Positions 34,338 through 42,356 of a DNA stretch of 64,000 bases are shown here, piece by piece. The notes beneath the pieces are model-generated. The model saw only the letters and a list, made by a program, of their open reading frames with translations. It had not been told where the DNA came from and searched no databases. The stretch lies in the NCBI RefSeq assembly GCF_005870035.1, contig NZ_SWJG01000006.1, positions 184,279-248,278 of the forward strand, given 5' to 3'. The number at the start of each line of letters is the position of its first letter. The stretch's first letter is position 1. The position numbers were made by a program, and so were the translations under genes. Origin of the DNA: Spirosoma lacussanchae (GTDB taxonomy: Bacteria > Bacteroidota > Bacteroidia > Cytophagales > Spirosomataceae).

Positions 34338-34421
34338 AGGGAGAGCCGATTTGTTCAATACATGTACTATACTGTTGACAAACCGCTCGTCAACAACCGG
34401 CAAACGCTCCCTGTTTAGTTC

Positions 34422-35219
34422 ATGAAGTACCTGATTGCAACGTTATTCCTTGGATTGCTTTGCCTGTCGCAGGCGTGTCGTAATAAACCGTCTGGTCCTC
34501 CCAAGCTGAAGCAGCAGCTTTATACGTTTTCGGGAGATAGCCGCTGCGATACAACCAGTAACCGGGGGGTCAACGTATCGGTATCCTACGTACTTCTCGC
34601 CGATGAGGAACCCGGCGCTGGTACCATCAACGGTCGGCTGAGCGATATGGCCGTACGCAGTGTGACGGACTGGCTCGATAGTGCAACGGTTGCCGCTAAT
34701 CCGGGTTCCCGGTCTGATCTCAACAAAGCGGCTGCCCTATTTGCGGCCGATTACCAGAACATGCTCACCGAAATGGGTAGCCTGGGCGGGTGCTGGGAAC
34801 TGAAAACGACAGCCGATACGGTTTTCTCGAATGAAAACGTGCTAACCGTCAAAATGGAAACCTACGCGTATACGGGGGGCGCCCATCCGAATTCGAATCA
34901 GTCATTTTTTACCTTTAACCGGGAAACAGGGCAACCGCTGAACCTGAGTGACATGGTATCCGATACGGTTGCCTTACTCGGCGTAGTCGAGAAAGCATTT
35001 CGGAAACAGCAACAGCTACTGCCTCAGTATAATCTGGAAGAACGGGGGTATTTTCTGCACGACGGTCGGTTTTTCCTGCCTGCTAACGTGGGCCTGAGTC
35101 CGAGGGGAATGATCTTTTACTACAACCCCTACGAAATTGCCGCGTACGCCGTGGGCCCGATCGAAGTAACAGTTCCCTACGAACAGCTGAACGGTATCCT
35201 GCGTGAAGGCTGGCTGTAA
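34422..35219 (+). CDS. RsiV-like lipoprotein (DUF4163/DUF3298)
   Basis: 265 residues. A signal peptide ends in the lipobox Leu-Ser-Gln-Ala-Cys near 15-19. The core has Thr-Gly-Gly-Ala-His-Pro-Asn near 151, Phe-Asn-Arg-Glu-Thr-Gly near 165, Leu-Leu-Pro-Gln-Tyr-Asn near 201, Phe-Phe-Leu-Pro near 214, and Gly-Met-Ile-Phe-Tyr-Tyr-Asn-Pro-Tyr-Glu-Ile-Ala near 227, the DUF3298 pattern found in RsiV anti-sigma and PdaC-type proteins. It has no membrane-spanning segment after the lipobox and no cytoplasmic sigma-binding part, so it is not an anti-sigma factor itself. Ligand binding (lysozyme or peptidoglycan) is possible from the family. Confidence 0.85.
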   Translation: MKYLIATLFLGLLCLSQACRNKPSGPPKLKQQLYTFSGDSRCDTTSNRGVNVSVSYVLLADEEPGAGTINGRLSDMAVRSVTDWLDSATVAANPGSRSDLNKAAALFAADYQNMLTEMGSLGGCWELKTTADTVFSNENVLTVKMETYAYTGGAHPNSNQSFFTFNRETGQPLNLSDMVSDTVALLGVVEKAFRKQQQLLPQYNLEERGYFLHDGRFFLPANVGLSPRGMIFYYNPYEIAAYAVGPIEVTVPYEQLNGILREGWL

Positions 35220-35233
35220 CGATACATATGAAA

Positions 35234-35275
35234 ACAGGAACGCCCCGGTCGACCTATCGACCGGGGCGTTCCTGT
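35234..35275. terminator. Bidirectional terminator between RsiV-like gene and rho
   Basis: A perfect 19-bp stem (35234-35252 with 35257-35275) and 4-base loop. A-runs on the left side and ATAAA on the right give weak U-tracts both ways. Confidence 0.88.
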
Positions 35276-35289
35276 ATAAAATAGGACGG

Positions 35290-37530
35290 TTAACGATTCA
35301 TCGAAATCAGGAATTCTTCATTGTTCCGGGTACCTTTCATCCGATCGAGCAGGAAGTCCATGCTTTCCATTGGGTTCATATCTGACATGTGCTTGCGCAG
35401 AATCCAGACCCGTTGCAGGGTTTCCTTGTCGAGCAGCAGGTCTTCCCGGCGGGTTCCCGAGGCCATTACGTCAACGGCGGGGTAGATACGTTTGTTAGCC
35501 AGTTTACGGTCAAGCTGAAGCTCCATGTTACCCGTACCTTTGAATTCCTCGAAGATCACCTCGTCCATTTTCGAACCCGTATCGATCAGGGCCGTAGCGA
35601 TGATCGTCAGCGATCCGCCATTCTCTACGTTCCGGGCTGCGCCGAAGAAACGCTTGGGCCGGTGCAGCGCGTTGGCATCTACACCACCTGACAGGATTTT
35701 ACCCGACGACGGAACCACGGTGTTGTAGGCCCGGGCCAGACGCGTGATCGAATCGAGCAGGATAACCACATCGTGGCCGCATTCAACCATCCGCTTTGCT
35801 TTTTCAAGCACCATACTCGACACTTTTACGTGGCGGTCGGCCTGCTCATCAAAAGTCGATGAAATAACTTCGGCATTGACGCTGCGGGCCATGTCAGTTA
35901 CCTCCTCGGGCCGTTCGTCGATGAGCAGCACGATCAGATAGACCTCCGGGTGGTTCCGGGTAATGGCATTGGCAATCTCTTTCAGCAATACGGTTTTACC
36001 CGTTTTCGGCTGCGCGACGATCATACCGCGCTGTCCTTTTCCGATAGGGGCAAACAGGTCGAGCACCCGCGACGAATAATTCTCGGGCCGGTTGCTGAGG
36101 TGGAGCTGCTCCTCGGGGAAAAGCGGGGTCAGGTATTCAAACGGAATACGATCACGAATCTCCTCGGTGGTTTTCCCGTTAACGGTCGTTACCCGCAGCA
36201 GGGCGAAGTATTTTTCGCCCTCTTTGGGTGGGCGAATAGCTCCGCGCACCGTGTCGCCGGTTTTCAGGCCGAACAGCTTGATCTGGGAGGGCGATACGTA
36301 AATATCATCCGGGCTGGCGAGGTAATTGTAGTCAGCCGACCGCAGGAACCCATATCCACCGTCAGACATGATCTCCAGTACCCCTTCGTTATCGATGATA
36401 CCATCAAACTCCCGAATATGCTGGTTGTATTGCCGGCGAATGCGATTCTGATACTCCTGCGCTTCGCGGGATGGCTGCGGAACCTGGGGCATCTGCGCCG
36501 AAGCTGGCTGATCTGCCTGTTGAACATCCGCAGGCTGGCCGTTCGACTCTTCAGTAACGGGAGCCTCCGGTGCCGACTGCATATTTCCGCTATTGTCTTC
36601 AGAAACAACGGTAGGTGTGATAAACTCATCGTCCGGCTGGGCGTTGTAGTTTACCGCCGTATCGTCGGCAACAGGTCTTGGTATCCGCGAACGGTGACCG
36701 GGGCCTCCTTCGCGCATATTGTCACGACGGCCGCCATCGCGGGGACGGACAGAGCGGTCGGCAGATAAATCGTCACTAGCGGATCGGTCACTTCGGTTTT
36801 CGAACCGTTGCCGCCCGTTAGGATCACGCGGACCGGCGGGTTGTCCGTCGGGGCGTTGCATACGCTGCCGATTCTGGTCGCGCTGTCCACCATCCCGGGC
36901 TGTTCCATCGCGCTGACCGCCATCCCGATTATTCTCGGGACGAGTCCGGGCGGGGTCGCCGTTCGCATTACCGACCCGCTCCCGGGTGCGAAGTGGTCGC
37001 TCCGACGATCGGGCTTCCGTTGGCATAGTGGCTGCAGCGCTGGTGTCAGCAGTCGTTCGTGGCGTTGCATCGATGGCCGGCTGGGCGTTTTCCGACGAGT
37101 CCGGCAGGGGTTGCTGCGCTGGCTGGGCATCGGCAGGGAACGTACCTGGCTCGACCTCGGCCACAGGGGCTTCGGCGGTTGAGATAGTTGTTTCGCCAGT
37201 TTCTGACGTTGGGGGAGGAGTAGGGGCTGCATCGGCATCGCGACGAGTCCGTTGGCGACTTCTGGCAGGTTCTGGCTTAGCTACCGGTTCGGCCTGCTCG
37301 GCTGCTGGTGTATCTTCGGCGACTGGTGCCGCCTTGGGGCGACGACCACGACGTGGCGCTTCGATGGCGGCCTCCTCACTTTCTGAAACAGGCGTTTTCG
37401 ACTGTTCGTCGATGATTCTATAAATTAGTTTTTCTTTGGTGTATCTCGCGATGTCGCGAATACCGAATTGCTCGGCAATGGGTTGAAGCTCAGAAAGAAG
37501 CTTCATACTCAATTCTTCTTTGTTGTACAT
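35290..37530 (-). CDS. rho: Transcription termination factor Rho with long disordered insertion
   Basis: 746 residues against about 420 in the Escherichia coli protein. The extra length is a low-complexity region from about 55 to 365, rich in Pro, Ala, Glu, Arg, Gly, Gln and Asn, with many Arg-Asp-Gly-Gly and Arg-Asn repeats. The N-terminal helix-extended Rho domain (1-50) and the RNA-binding cold-shock-like domain (about 385-450, Asp-Gly-Gly-Tyr-Gly-Phe-Leu-Arg) flank it. The ATPase has a P-loop near 507 (Gln-Pro-Lys-Thr-Gly-Lys-Thr) and the Rho-specific Asp-Glu-Arg-Pro-Glu-Glu-Val near 540. It acts as a hexameric RNA translocase ending transcription. A leader of about 340 bases lies between its promoter and the ATG. 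Confidence 0.95.
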   Translation of the reverse strand: MYNKEELSMKLLSELQPIAEQFGIRDIARYTKEKLIYRIIDEQSKTPVSESEEAAIEAPRRGRRPKAAPVAEDTPAAEQAEPVAKPEPARSRQRTRRDADAAPTPPPTSETGETTISTAEAPVAEVEPGTFPADAQPAQQPLPDSSENAQPAIDATPRTTADTSAAATMPTEARSSERPLRTRERVGNANGDPARTRPENNRDGGQRDGTARDGGQRDQNRQRMQRPDGQPAGPRDPNGRQRFENRSDRSASDDLSADRSVRPRDGGRRDNMREGGPGHRSRIPRPVADDTAVNYNAQPDDEFITPTVVSEDNSGNMQSAPEAPVTEESNGQPADVQQADQPASAQMPQVPQPSREAQEYQNRIRRQYNQHIREFDGIIDNEGVLEIMSDGGYGFLRSADYNYLASPDDIYVSPSQIKLFGLKTGDTVRGAIRPPKEGEKYFALLRVTTVNGKTTEEIRDRIPFEYLTPLFPEEQLHLSNRPENYSSRVLDLFAPIGKGQRGMIVAQPKTGKTVLLKEIANAITRNHPEVYLIVLLIDERPEEVTDMARSVNAEVISSTFDEQADRHVKVSSMVLEKAKRMVECGHDVVILLDSITRLARAYNTVVPSSGKILSGGVDANALHRPKRFFGAARNVENGGSLTIIATALIDTGSKMDEVIFEEFKGTGNMELQLDRKLANKRIYPAVDVMASGTRREDLLLDKETLQRVWILRKHMSDMNPMESMDFLLDRMKGTRNNEEFLISMNR

Positions 37531-38073
37531 ACAGTTCAGGTTAACAGGGAACCTTGGCAGGACCGCCTGGGCGGCCAGAATAGAAAATGGGGGTTGCTGA
37601 TACGGAGAAGTAGATGCCCGAAGGGCAGGTGCGCGGGTCGGACGAGTGCCGTAACGAGCTGATTCTTAAGGAACCGGACAAGGTAACCGCAATAAGTTGA
37701 GTTAACTGGGCAATGGGGTTAATCTAAAAAAGTGAACGGGAAGTACTCTTACTTTATCCAAACACAAAGGTCTGGTGAGGCCAGACGCGGTGGTTATAGA
37801 GACGTTTGGAAAACGGATGGTCTGCCGTAGTACGAGCTGTGCCTCTGAAAAGAGCTACCTGCCGACCAGATTGATGTGGGCAAAGGTAACAAACCGTTCC
37901 GATTTTGTCAAGATAACGTCAGCGATCTGAAAATGTTTCCCGATCAGGCTTACTAACCGATATTTTCCTTAAAAATGCTTAAATCTCCATCCCGCTGTAA
38001 CGATTGCCTGCATCGTCGTCGTTACCTTTCCCGAACACCTTCCTCAAGACGCCGTTTTGATTAACTAATTTAC
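37531..38073. other. Divergent intergenic region with the rho leader
   Basis: 543 bases between rho and coaX. The minus-strand side holds a good promoter at 37881-37911, leaving a leader of about 340 bases before rho. I see no ORF in it. Short palindromes occur near 37561 (GGACCGCC...GGGCGGCC-like) but no clear terminator. Confidence 0.45.
37881..37911 (-). promoter_or_regulatory. Promoter of rho
   Basis: Read on the minus strand: TTG (37911-37909, in the context TTGACA), 20 bases, then TACCTTTG (37888-37881). Both boxes and the spacing fit the primary sigma factor of Bacteroidota. Confidence 0.75.
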
Positions 38074-38823
38074 ATGAATCTGGTAATAGACTGGGGCAAT
38101 TCAACCCTGAAGACTGGTTGGTTTGAAGGCGCAGGATTGATGGACGCGGGCCGTTACAGCTCGGTCGATGAGTTGCTGGCCGACATAGCCCAGCGCCCTT
38201 TTGCTCACGGCATCGTATCGTCAACGAGCCGACCTGCGAGTGATATTCGGGAGGGCTTAGGGAGCTTGAGTGACAAGCTGTTAGTACTGGATGGGCACAC
38301 GCCCGTTCCTGTCCGGAAACACTACGATACACCCTATACGCTGGGAGCTGACCGGATAGCGGCTGCCGTGGGGGCGGTTACGCTTTTTCCGGATCAGCAC
38401 TGCCTGGTCCTGGACCTGGGTACCTGCCTTACGGCCGATCTGGTCAGTAAAGAGGGTATTTTTGAAGGAGGGCTGATCTCGCCCGGGCTGCGCATGCGGT
38501 TTCGGGCTATGCACGAACAGACGGCTCGTTTGCCGTTGCTGAATTTGGAGCAGGGGCTCGTATTGGATGATCAGCAATGGCCTGCGCTCACCGCAACGAA
38601 TACGCATCAGGCTATGATGAGTGGCGTACTGAACGGATTGTCTCTGGAAATGAATGGAATCATCGATTACTACCGGCGCGAACGCCCTGGTTTAGTGGTG
38701 GTGTTGTGTGGGGGAGACGGTCTAACCTTTGAAAGTCGTTTGAAACCCCCGATATTTGCAGTATCCGAACTGGTGCTGATTGGATTGAATCGTATTTTAC
38801 AGTATAATGTTGAAAATTTATAA
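38074..38823 (+). CDS. coaX: Type III pantothenate kinase
   Basis: 249 residues. The start Val-Ile-Asp-Trp-Gly-Asn-Ser is the phosphate-binding loop of CoaX, and Leu-Gly-Ala-Asp-Arg near 90, Asp-Leu-Gly-Thr-Cys-Leu-Thr near 113 and Gly-Gly-Asp-Gly near 210 are further signature blocks. The enzyme phosphorylates pantothenate with ATP, the first step to coenzyme A. It overlaps the outer-membrane gene by 17 bases, so the two are translated together, with lptC next. This order (coaX, outer-membrane protein, lptC) is frequent in Bacteroidota. The second half of CoA synthesis, coaBC, is also in the window. Confidence 0.95.
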   Translation: MNLVIDWGNSTLKTGWFEGAGLMDAGRYSSVDELLADIAQRPFAHGIVSSTSRPASDIREGLGSLSDKLLVLDGHTPVPVRKHYDTPYTLGADRIAAAVGAVTLFPDQHCLVLDLGTCLTADLVSKEGIFEGGLISPGLRMRFRAMHEQTARLPLLNLEQGLVLDDQQWPALTATNTHQAMMSGVLNGLSLEMNGIIDYYRRERPGLVVVLCGGDGLTFESRLKPPIFAVSELVLIGLNRILQYNVENL

Positions 38824-40123
38824 GCGGATACGCCAGACGTTAACGCATAGTTTGCTGGCCATTGCCGCGACCGCACCAGTGGTTCAGGCGCAGGGATTAG
38901 GAAATTCGCCATACTCCGCGCTGGGGCTTGGCGAACAATATACCTCTGGCAACGTCACGAACATGGGTATGGGGGGGATTGGCATTAGTAATGCCAGCCC
39001 GTTCTACCTGAATCTACAAAATCCGGCCCTGTTGGCCCGGCGTACACGGTTCACTGTTTTCGAGGTTGGGCTGATGGGCCAATCGAAGTCGCTCACCCAG
39101 AATCTGAACGGCGGTACGCAGAGCCAGCGCGATTTCGGTGGTAACCTGGGCTACCTGGCCCTGGCTTTTCCGGCCAACTCACGCTGGAATATGTCGCTGA
39201 GCCTCCGGCCCTATACCTACGTCGACTACAGCACCCGGCAGTACCGGCCCATTGGCAGTACGATCTACGAGGCTGAATACAACTATACCGGTCGGGGCGG
39301 TCTTAACAAAGCTGCTTTTGCCAGTGGGTTTCGCATCGGTAAAAACATCTATGCCGGTGCCGAAGCGGCCTTTGTATTTGGCAACATCACCAACACCTCG
39401 GATTCACGCGTTCTCATCAACGAAACCAACGTTGGTGTACAGGATACTCGGGTCGCTCGTCTGAACCGGGCCAACTACAGCGATATCGTATGGAAACTGG
39501 GAGCGGCCTGGCGACCTAAACTCAGCACAAACTGGACCCTGAACCTGGGGGCCACGTATGATCCGCAGACGCGCATCAACGCTACCGAGACCGATATTTA
39601 CCAGCAAACAACACTAACCGGGCTGGCCATCTCATCGCCCGATACCCTTCGGTACGGGGCCAATGGGCGAGCTACGCTGCCCCAGCAGCTGCATTTCGGG
39701 TTAAGTCTGGAGCGCAACAATACATTCCTGGTCGGTATCGACGTCGGATTTCAGAAATGGACTCAGTTTCGAACGGTCAGCGATCAGCCCGGAAACCTAA
39801 CTGACGGCTTAACAGTAGCCACCGGACTGGAGTACACCCCCAAAGCAAACTCTACCCGCTATCGGGATCTGATAACGTACCGGGCCGGGTTCCAGTACAA
39901 TCAGATGCCCTACCGCGTGGCAGGTGAACAAATTAAAGACATCAATGGTAGTGTTGGTATCTCTTTACCCCTCGGCGCCTATCTGGTCAATCACATCACC
40001 GTATCGGTTGTAGGTGGCCAGCGCGGGGTGTTGACGGGAAGCCAGATTCGTGAACAGTACGTCCTTATGGCGTTAGGCTTCTCGCTGAACGACTGGTGGT
40101 TCCGGAAGCAGGTAGTCGATTGA
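38807..40123 (+). CDS. Outer-membrane beta-barrel protein, FadL-like
   Basis: 438 residues. A signal peptide ends in Val-Gln-Ala-Gln near 29. The mature start (Gly-Asn-Ser-Pro-Tyr-Ser-Ala-Leu-Gly-Leu-Gly-Glu) and the Asn-Pro-Ala segment near 67 are typical of FadL/OMPP1-like Bacteroidota barrels. The rest is alternating beta strands with Tyr, Trp and Asn, with a final Phe-Ser-Leu-Asn-Asp-Trp-Trp-Phe strand. Its start overlaps coaX by 17 bases. It may move hydrophobic molecules across the outer membrane; the substrate is unknown. The lptC gene follows 6 bases after its stop. Confidence 0.85.
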   Translation: MLKIYKRIRQTLTHSLLAIAATAPVVQAQGLGNSPYSALGLGEQYTSGNVTNMGMGGIGISNASPFYLNLQNPALLARRTRFTVFEVGLMGQSKSLTQNLNGGTQSQRDFGGNLGYLALAFPANSRWNMSLSLRPYTYVDYSTRQYRPIGSTIYEAEYNYTGRGGLNKAAFASGFRIGKNIYAGAEAAFVFGNITNTSDSRVLINETNVGVQDTRVARLNRANYSDIVWKLGAAWRPKLSTNWTLNLGATYDPQTRINATETDIYQQTTLTGLAISSPDTLRYGANGRATLPQQLHFGLSLERNNTFLVGIDVGFQKWTQFRTVSDQPGNLTDGLTVATGLEYTPKANSTRYRDLITYRAGFQYNQMPYRVAGEQIKDINGSVGISLPLGAYLVNHITVSVVGGQRGVLTGSQIREQYVLMALGFSLNDWWFRKQVVD

Positions 40124-40129
40124 TACAGC

Positions 40130-40744
40130 ATGAATAGCGTAACAGGTAAAATGGATACTGGAAATGCAGGGAAGTGGTCTGGCTGGACCAGACTGGCTTT
40201 CCGGTATCCATTTTACGTTTGCCTGCTGGGAGCCGTGCTGTTGCTGGCCTGCGAAGACTCGAAGCAGACCAGGAAGGTATCCCCGTATAAAGGGCCAATC
40301 GAAGAGATAAACGATGTTAAACTACTGTATAGCGAAGCGGCCCTGTTGAAAGTCAAGCTAACCACGGCTAAACAGTATCGGTATGCCAATGATAACCGGA
40401 CGTATCCTAAAGAGGTTAACATCGTTTTTTACGGCCCGGCTGGCGAAGAGGTGACCACCCTGCGGTCTGATTCGGGACGGTATAGTAAAGAAAAGAACCT
40501 CTATACCGTTATGGGCAATGTTGTTGTAATCAACAAGCAGAAACAGGAAAAGCTGCTGACGCCCGAGCTGAACTGGAATCCGGCAACCAAAAAGGTATAC
40601 ACCGAAAAGCGGGTAACGGTCATCAGCCAGCTGACTGGCGAAAACCTGTACGGGATTGGGCTGGATGCCAATCAGGATTTTACGAACTACAGGATCCGCA
40701 AGCCAACCGGGGTCTTCAACGTAGAAACGAATCCGACTTATTAG
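40130..40744 (+). CDS. lptC: LPS export protein LptC
   Basis: 204 residues. A single membrane helix (about 26-42, ending in Leu-Leu-Ala-Cys, a possible lipobox) is followed by one LptC-type beta-jellyroll: Leu-Tyr-Ser-Glu-Ala-Ala-Leu-Leu-Lys near 65, Asn-Ile-Val-Phe-Tyr-Gly-Pro near 97, Leu-Arg-Ser-Asp-Ser-Gly-Arg-Tyr near 111, Leu-Tyr-Thr-Val-Met-Gly-Asn-Val-Val near 124, and Leu-Thr-Pro-Glu-Leu-Asn-Trp near 142. LptC passes lipopolysaccharide from the LptBFG transporter to LptA-type proteins; an OstA-like partner lies at 48698. The first 30 codons form a large inverted repeat. The 3' end overlaps the opposing cytochrome gene by 4 bases. Confidence 0.85.
   Translation: MNSVTGKMDTGNAGKWSGWTRLAFRYPFYVCLLGAVLLLACEDSKQTRKVSPYKGPIEEINDVKLLYSEAALLKVKLTTAKQYRYANDNRTYPKEVNIVFYGPAGEEVTTLRSDSGRYSKEKNLYTVMGNVVVINKQKQEKLLTPELNWNPATKKVYTEKRVTVISQLTGENLYGIGLDANQDFTNYRIRKPTGVFNVETNPTY
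40146..40216 (+). repeat. Nested inverted repeat inside the start of lptC
   Basis: 19-base arms (40146-40164 and 40198-40216) pair at all but one position, and that one can form G-T. Between them a smaller stem (GTCTGG with CCAGAC) closes a tight loop. The hairpin covers codons 6 to 29 of lptC and starts 23 bases after the stop of the preceding gene. It could attenuate transcription or control translation. It could also be a mobile repeat that entered the coding sequence. Confidence 0.75.
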
Positions 40745-41196
40745 GGAGCAGACGCAGGAGCAGGGTTCTGCTGCGCGTTGGTTTCGCAGGCTTTCAGGAT
40801 AGGCGTAACGGCCGTGACACTGGTTAGGCCGGTTTCTTTTCCCCACTCATTATAAATATAGGTGGTTATCTCGGCCACTTCCAGATCACTGAGCTGTAGC
40901 TGGGCCGGCATCGGTCGGTTGTACCGCTTCCCGTTCACAACGATCGGGCCGTTCAGTCCATACTTGATCAGGCAGATAACGTTGTTCTTGTTGGCGAGAT
41001 AATCAGACCCTGCGAGGGGCGGGTACAGCGCGGCAACCCCTTTGCCGTCAACCTGATGGCAGTTGGCGCAGTTGCTTTTGTATAACAAAATTCCTTCGGT
41101 AATGTATTTCTGCCGCTTTATCTCTTCATCACTCTGACATGATGCCAGGGTAAGCACACCCGCCAGCGCAGCATATAAACCCAGCCGTATTGTCAT
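40741..41196 (-). CDS. c-type cytochrome lipoprotein
   Basis: 151 residues. A lipobox Leu-Ala-Ser-Cys near 17-20 follows the signal peptide. The heme motif Cys-Ala-Asn-Cys-His lies near 43-47 and the distal Met in Arg-Pro-Met-Pro-Ala near 96. It is a single-heme cytochrome anchored on the periplasmic side of the membrane. It overlaps the SCO gene by ATGA (4 bases), so the two are made together. The likely role is electron transfer linked to a terminal oxidase. It ends tail-to-tail with lptC with a 4-base overlap. Confidence 0.9.
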   Translation of the reverse strand: MTIRLGLYAALAGVLTLASCQSDEEIKRQKYITEGILLYKSNCANCHQVDGKGVAALYPPLAGSDYLANKNNVICLIKYGLNGPIVVNGKRYNRPMPAQLQLSDLEVAEITTYIYNEWGKETGLTSVTAVTPILKACETNAQQNPAPASAP

Positions 41197-41891
41197 GATT
41201 TGTATTCAGCCAAAAGCCGGTTTATGTCATTCATCAGTTTATCGACGCCTTCCTGCGTGGTGCCGTCGTAAATACCGCGTATCCGTCGTTGCTTATCGAC
41301 GAGAATAAAAGCTCCGCTGTGTACAACACCACCCGGAGCCGATGAATCCTGTTGGGCGGTGACCATGTAGCTGTTCTGCCCGATATCATAAATCGTTTCC
41401 CGATCGCCGGTTACGAAGAGCCATTGCCGACCGCTTACGCCCAGGTTGTCGGCAAATTCGCGCAGTACAGCTACGGAATCGTGCGCCGGGTCGATTGTGT
41501 GGGAAAGCAGCATGACATCCGGGTTGCCTTTAAACGTCTCATAAACCCGCTTCAGCTGAACTTTCATCTTGGGGCAGATGGTAGGGCAGCTGGTAAAGAA
41601 AAAATCGGCCACGTAGATCTTGTTGGCAACGGCTTTCGCCGTGACCGTATCGCCATACTGGCTGACGAAGGCAAAATCGGGAATGGTCTGGTATACTGAA
41701 TCGGTTACCGATTTGCCATCTACTACTTTGGTAACGGCCTCCCGCCGACCCAGAATAGGTAGTTTCTCATCCGACTGGCTGCACGACAGCACCAGGCCGG
41801 CTGCAATTGAGACCAGGGCCATTCCGTTAATTCTTACCCAGGAATGAGCGGGCTTGCTCGATACTCGTATTGACTCTTGTTTTGACTTCAT
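41193..41891 (-). CDS. SCO-family copper chaperone/thiol protein
   Basis: 232 residues from the ATG at 41891. A second ATG at 41822 would remove a long charged leader and the 65-base overlap with the upstream gene, leaving Met-Ala-Leu-Val...Leu-Ser-Cys. Either start gives a lipobox. The redox motif is Thr-Ser-Cys-Pro-Thr-Ile-Cys-Pro near 95-102, and the matching His lies in Leu-Leu-Ser-His-Thr-Ile-Asp-Pro near 127. The family matures the Cu(A) site of cytochrome oxidase or acts as a thiol reductase. It is same-operon with a cytochrome c and a small lipoprotein. Confidence 0.92.
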   Translation of the reverse strand: MKSKQESIRVSSKPAHSWVRINGMALVSIAAGLVLSCSQSDEKLPILGRREAVTKVVDGKSVTDSVYQTIPDFAFVSQYGDTVTAKAVANKIYVADFFFTSCPTICPKMKVQLKRVYETFKGNPDVMLLSHTIDPAHDSVAVLREFADNLGVSGRQWLFVTGDRETIYDIGQNSYMVTAQQDSSAPGGVVHSGAFILVDKQRRIRGIYDGTTQEGVDKLMNDINRLLAEYKS

Positions 41892-42282
41892 TGATCTGAT
41901 CTTTTTGCTCCGCCAGGTAACGCAAAGCTTCTTCGGAGGAAAGTGTAGTGAGGGTATCGCCGTTGTACTGGTTCATCCAGCTCATCATTGAGCTATCGGC
42001 ATCAGAGAGGTTTTTGCGCAGCCGCATGAGTTGTTCCCGGTCTTCGTCGGCCCGTAGCGTGGCAGTTGGTGAACCGGCCTCGCCCAGGCTGTCGAGGGCC
42101 GTCAGGCGCTGGTTCAACTGTTTCTTCAGCCCCAGGATATCGCTCGTTTTGGGCATTACCTCGTCATGAATCGCGAAAACTTCATTTTCGGCCTCCCGTA
42201 CAGCATCTTCATTCGACTGGCAACTTCCGAGAAAAAGGGTGGCAGTGAGCAGGCCAGTCAATAACACAACACGATTGTGCAT
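41827..42282 (-). CDS. Small helical lipoprotein of unknown function
   Basis: 151 residues. The lipobox is Leu-Gly-Ser-Cys near 18-21. The remaining sequence is helical and charged with heptad-like Leu and Ala spacing (about 30-145), so it may form a coiled coil. I recognise no family motif. It is the first gene of the minus-strand unit with SCO and cytochrome c, and its 3' end overlaps the longest SCO frame. A role in envelope or oxidase assembly is possible, but only by context. Confidence 0.75.
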   Translation of the reverse strand: MHNRVVLLTGLLTATLFLGSCQSNEDAVREAENEVFAIHDEVMPKTSDILGLKKQLNQRLTALDSLGEAGSPTATLRADEDREQLMRLRKNLSDADSSMMSWMNQYNGDTLTTLSSEEALRYLAEQKDQINEVKTRVNTSIEQARSFLGKN

Positions 42283-42356
42283 AAATAAATTAAGCTAGAT
42301 AGTAGAACTCAGGTAGATTGGCAGGAATAAAGACCAACATAACGGATACCGCTCTG

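Noticed and set aside
35950..36768. A 272-codon plus-strand frame inside rho
   Set aside because: Antisense to conserved Rho codons; composition is explained by the low-complexity insert.
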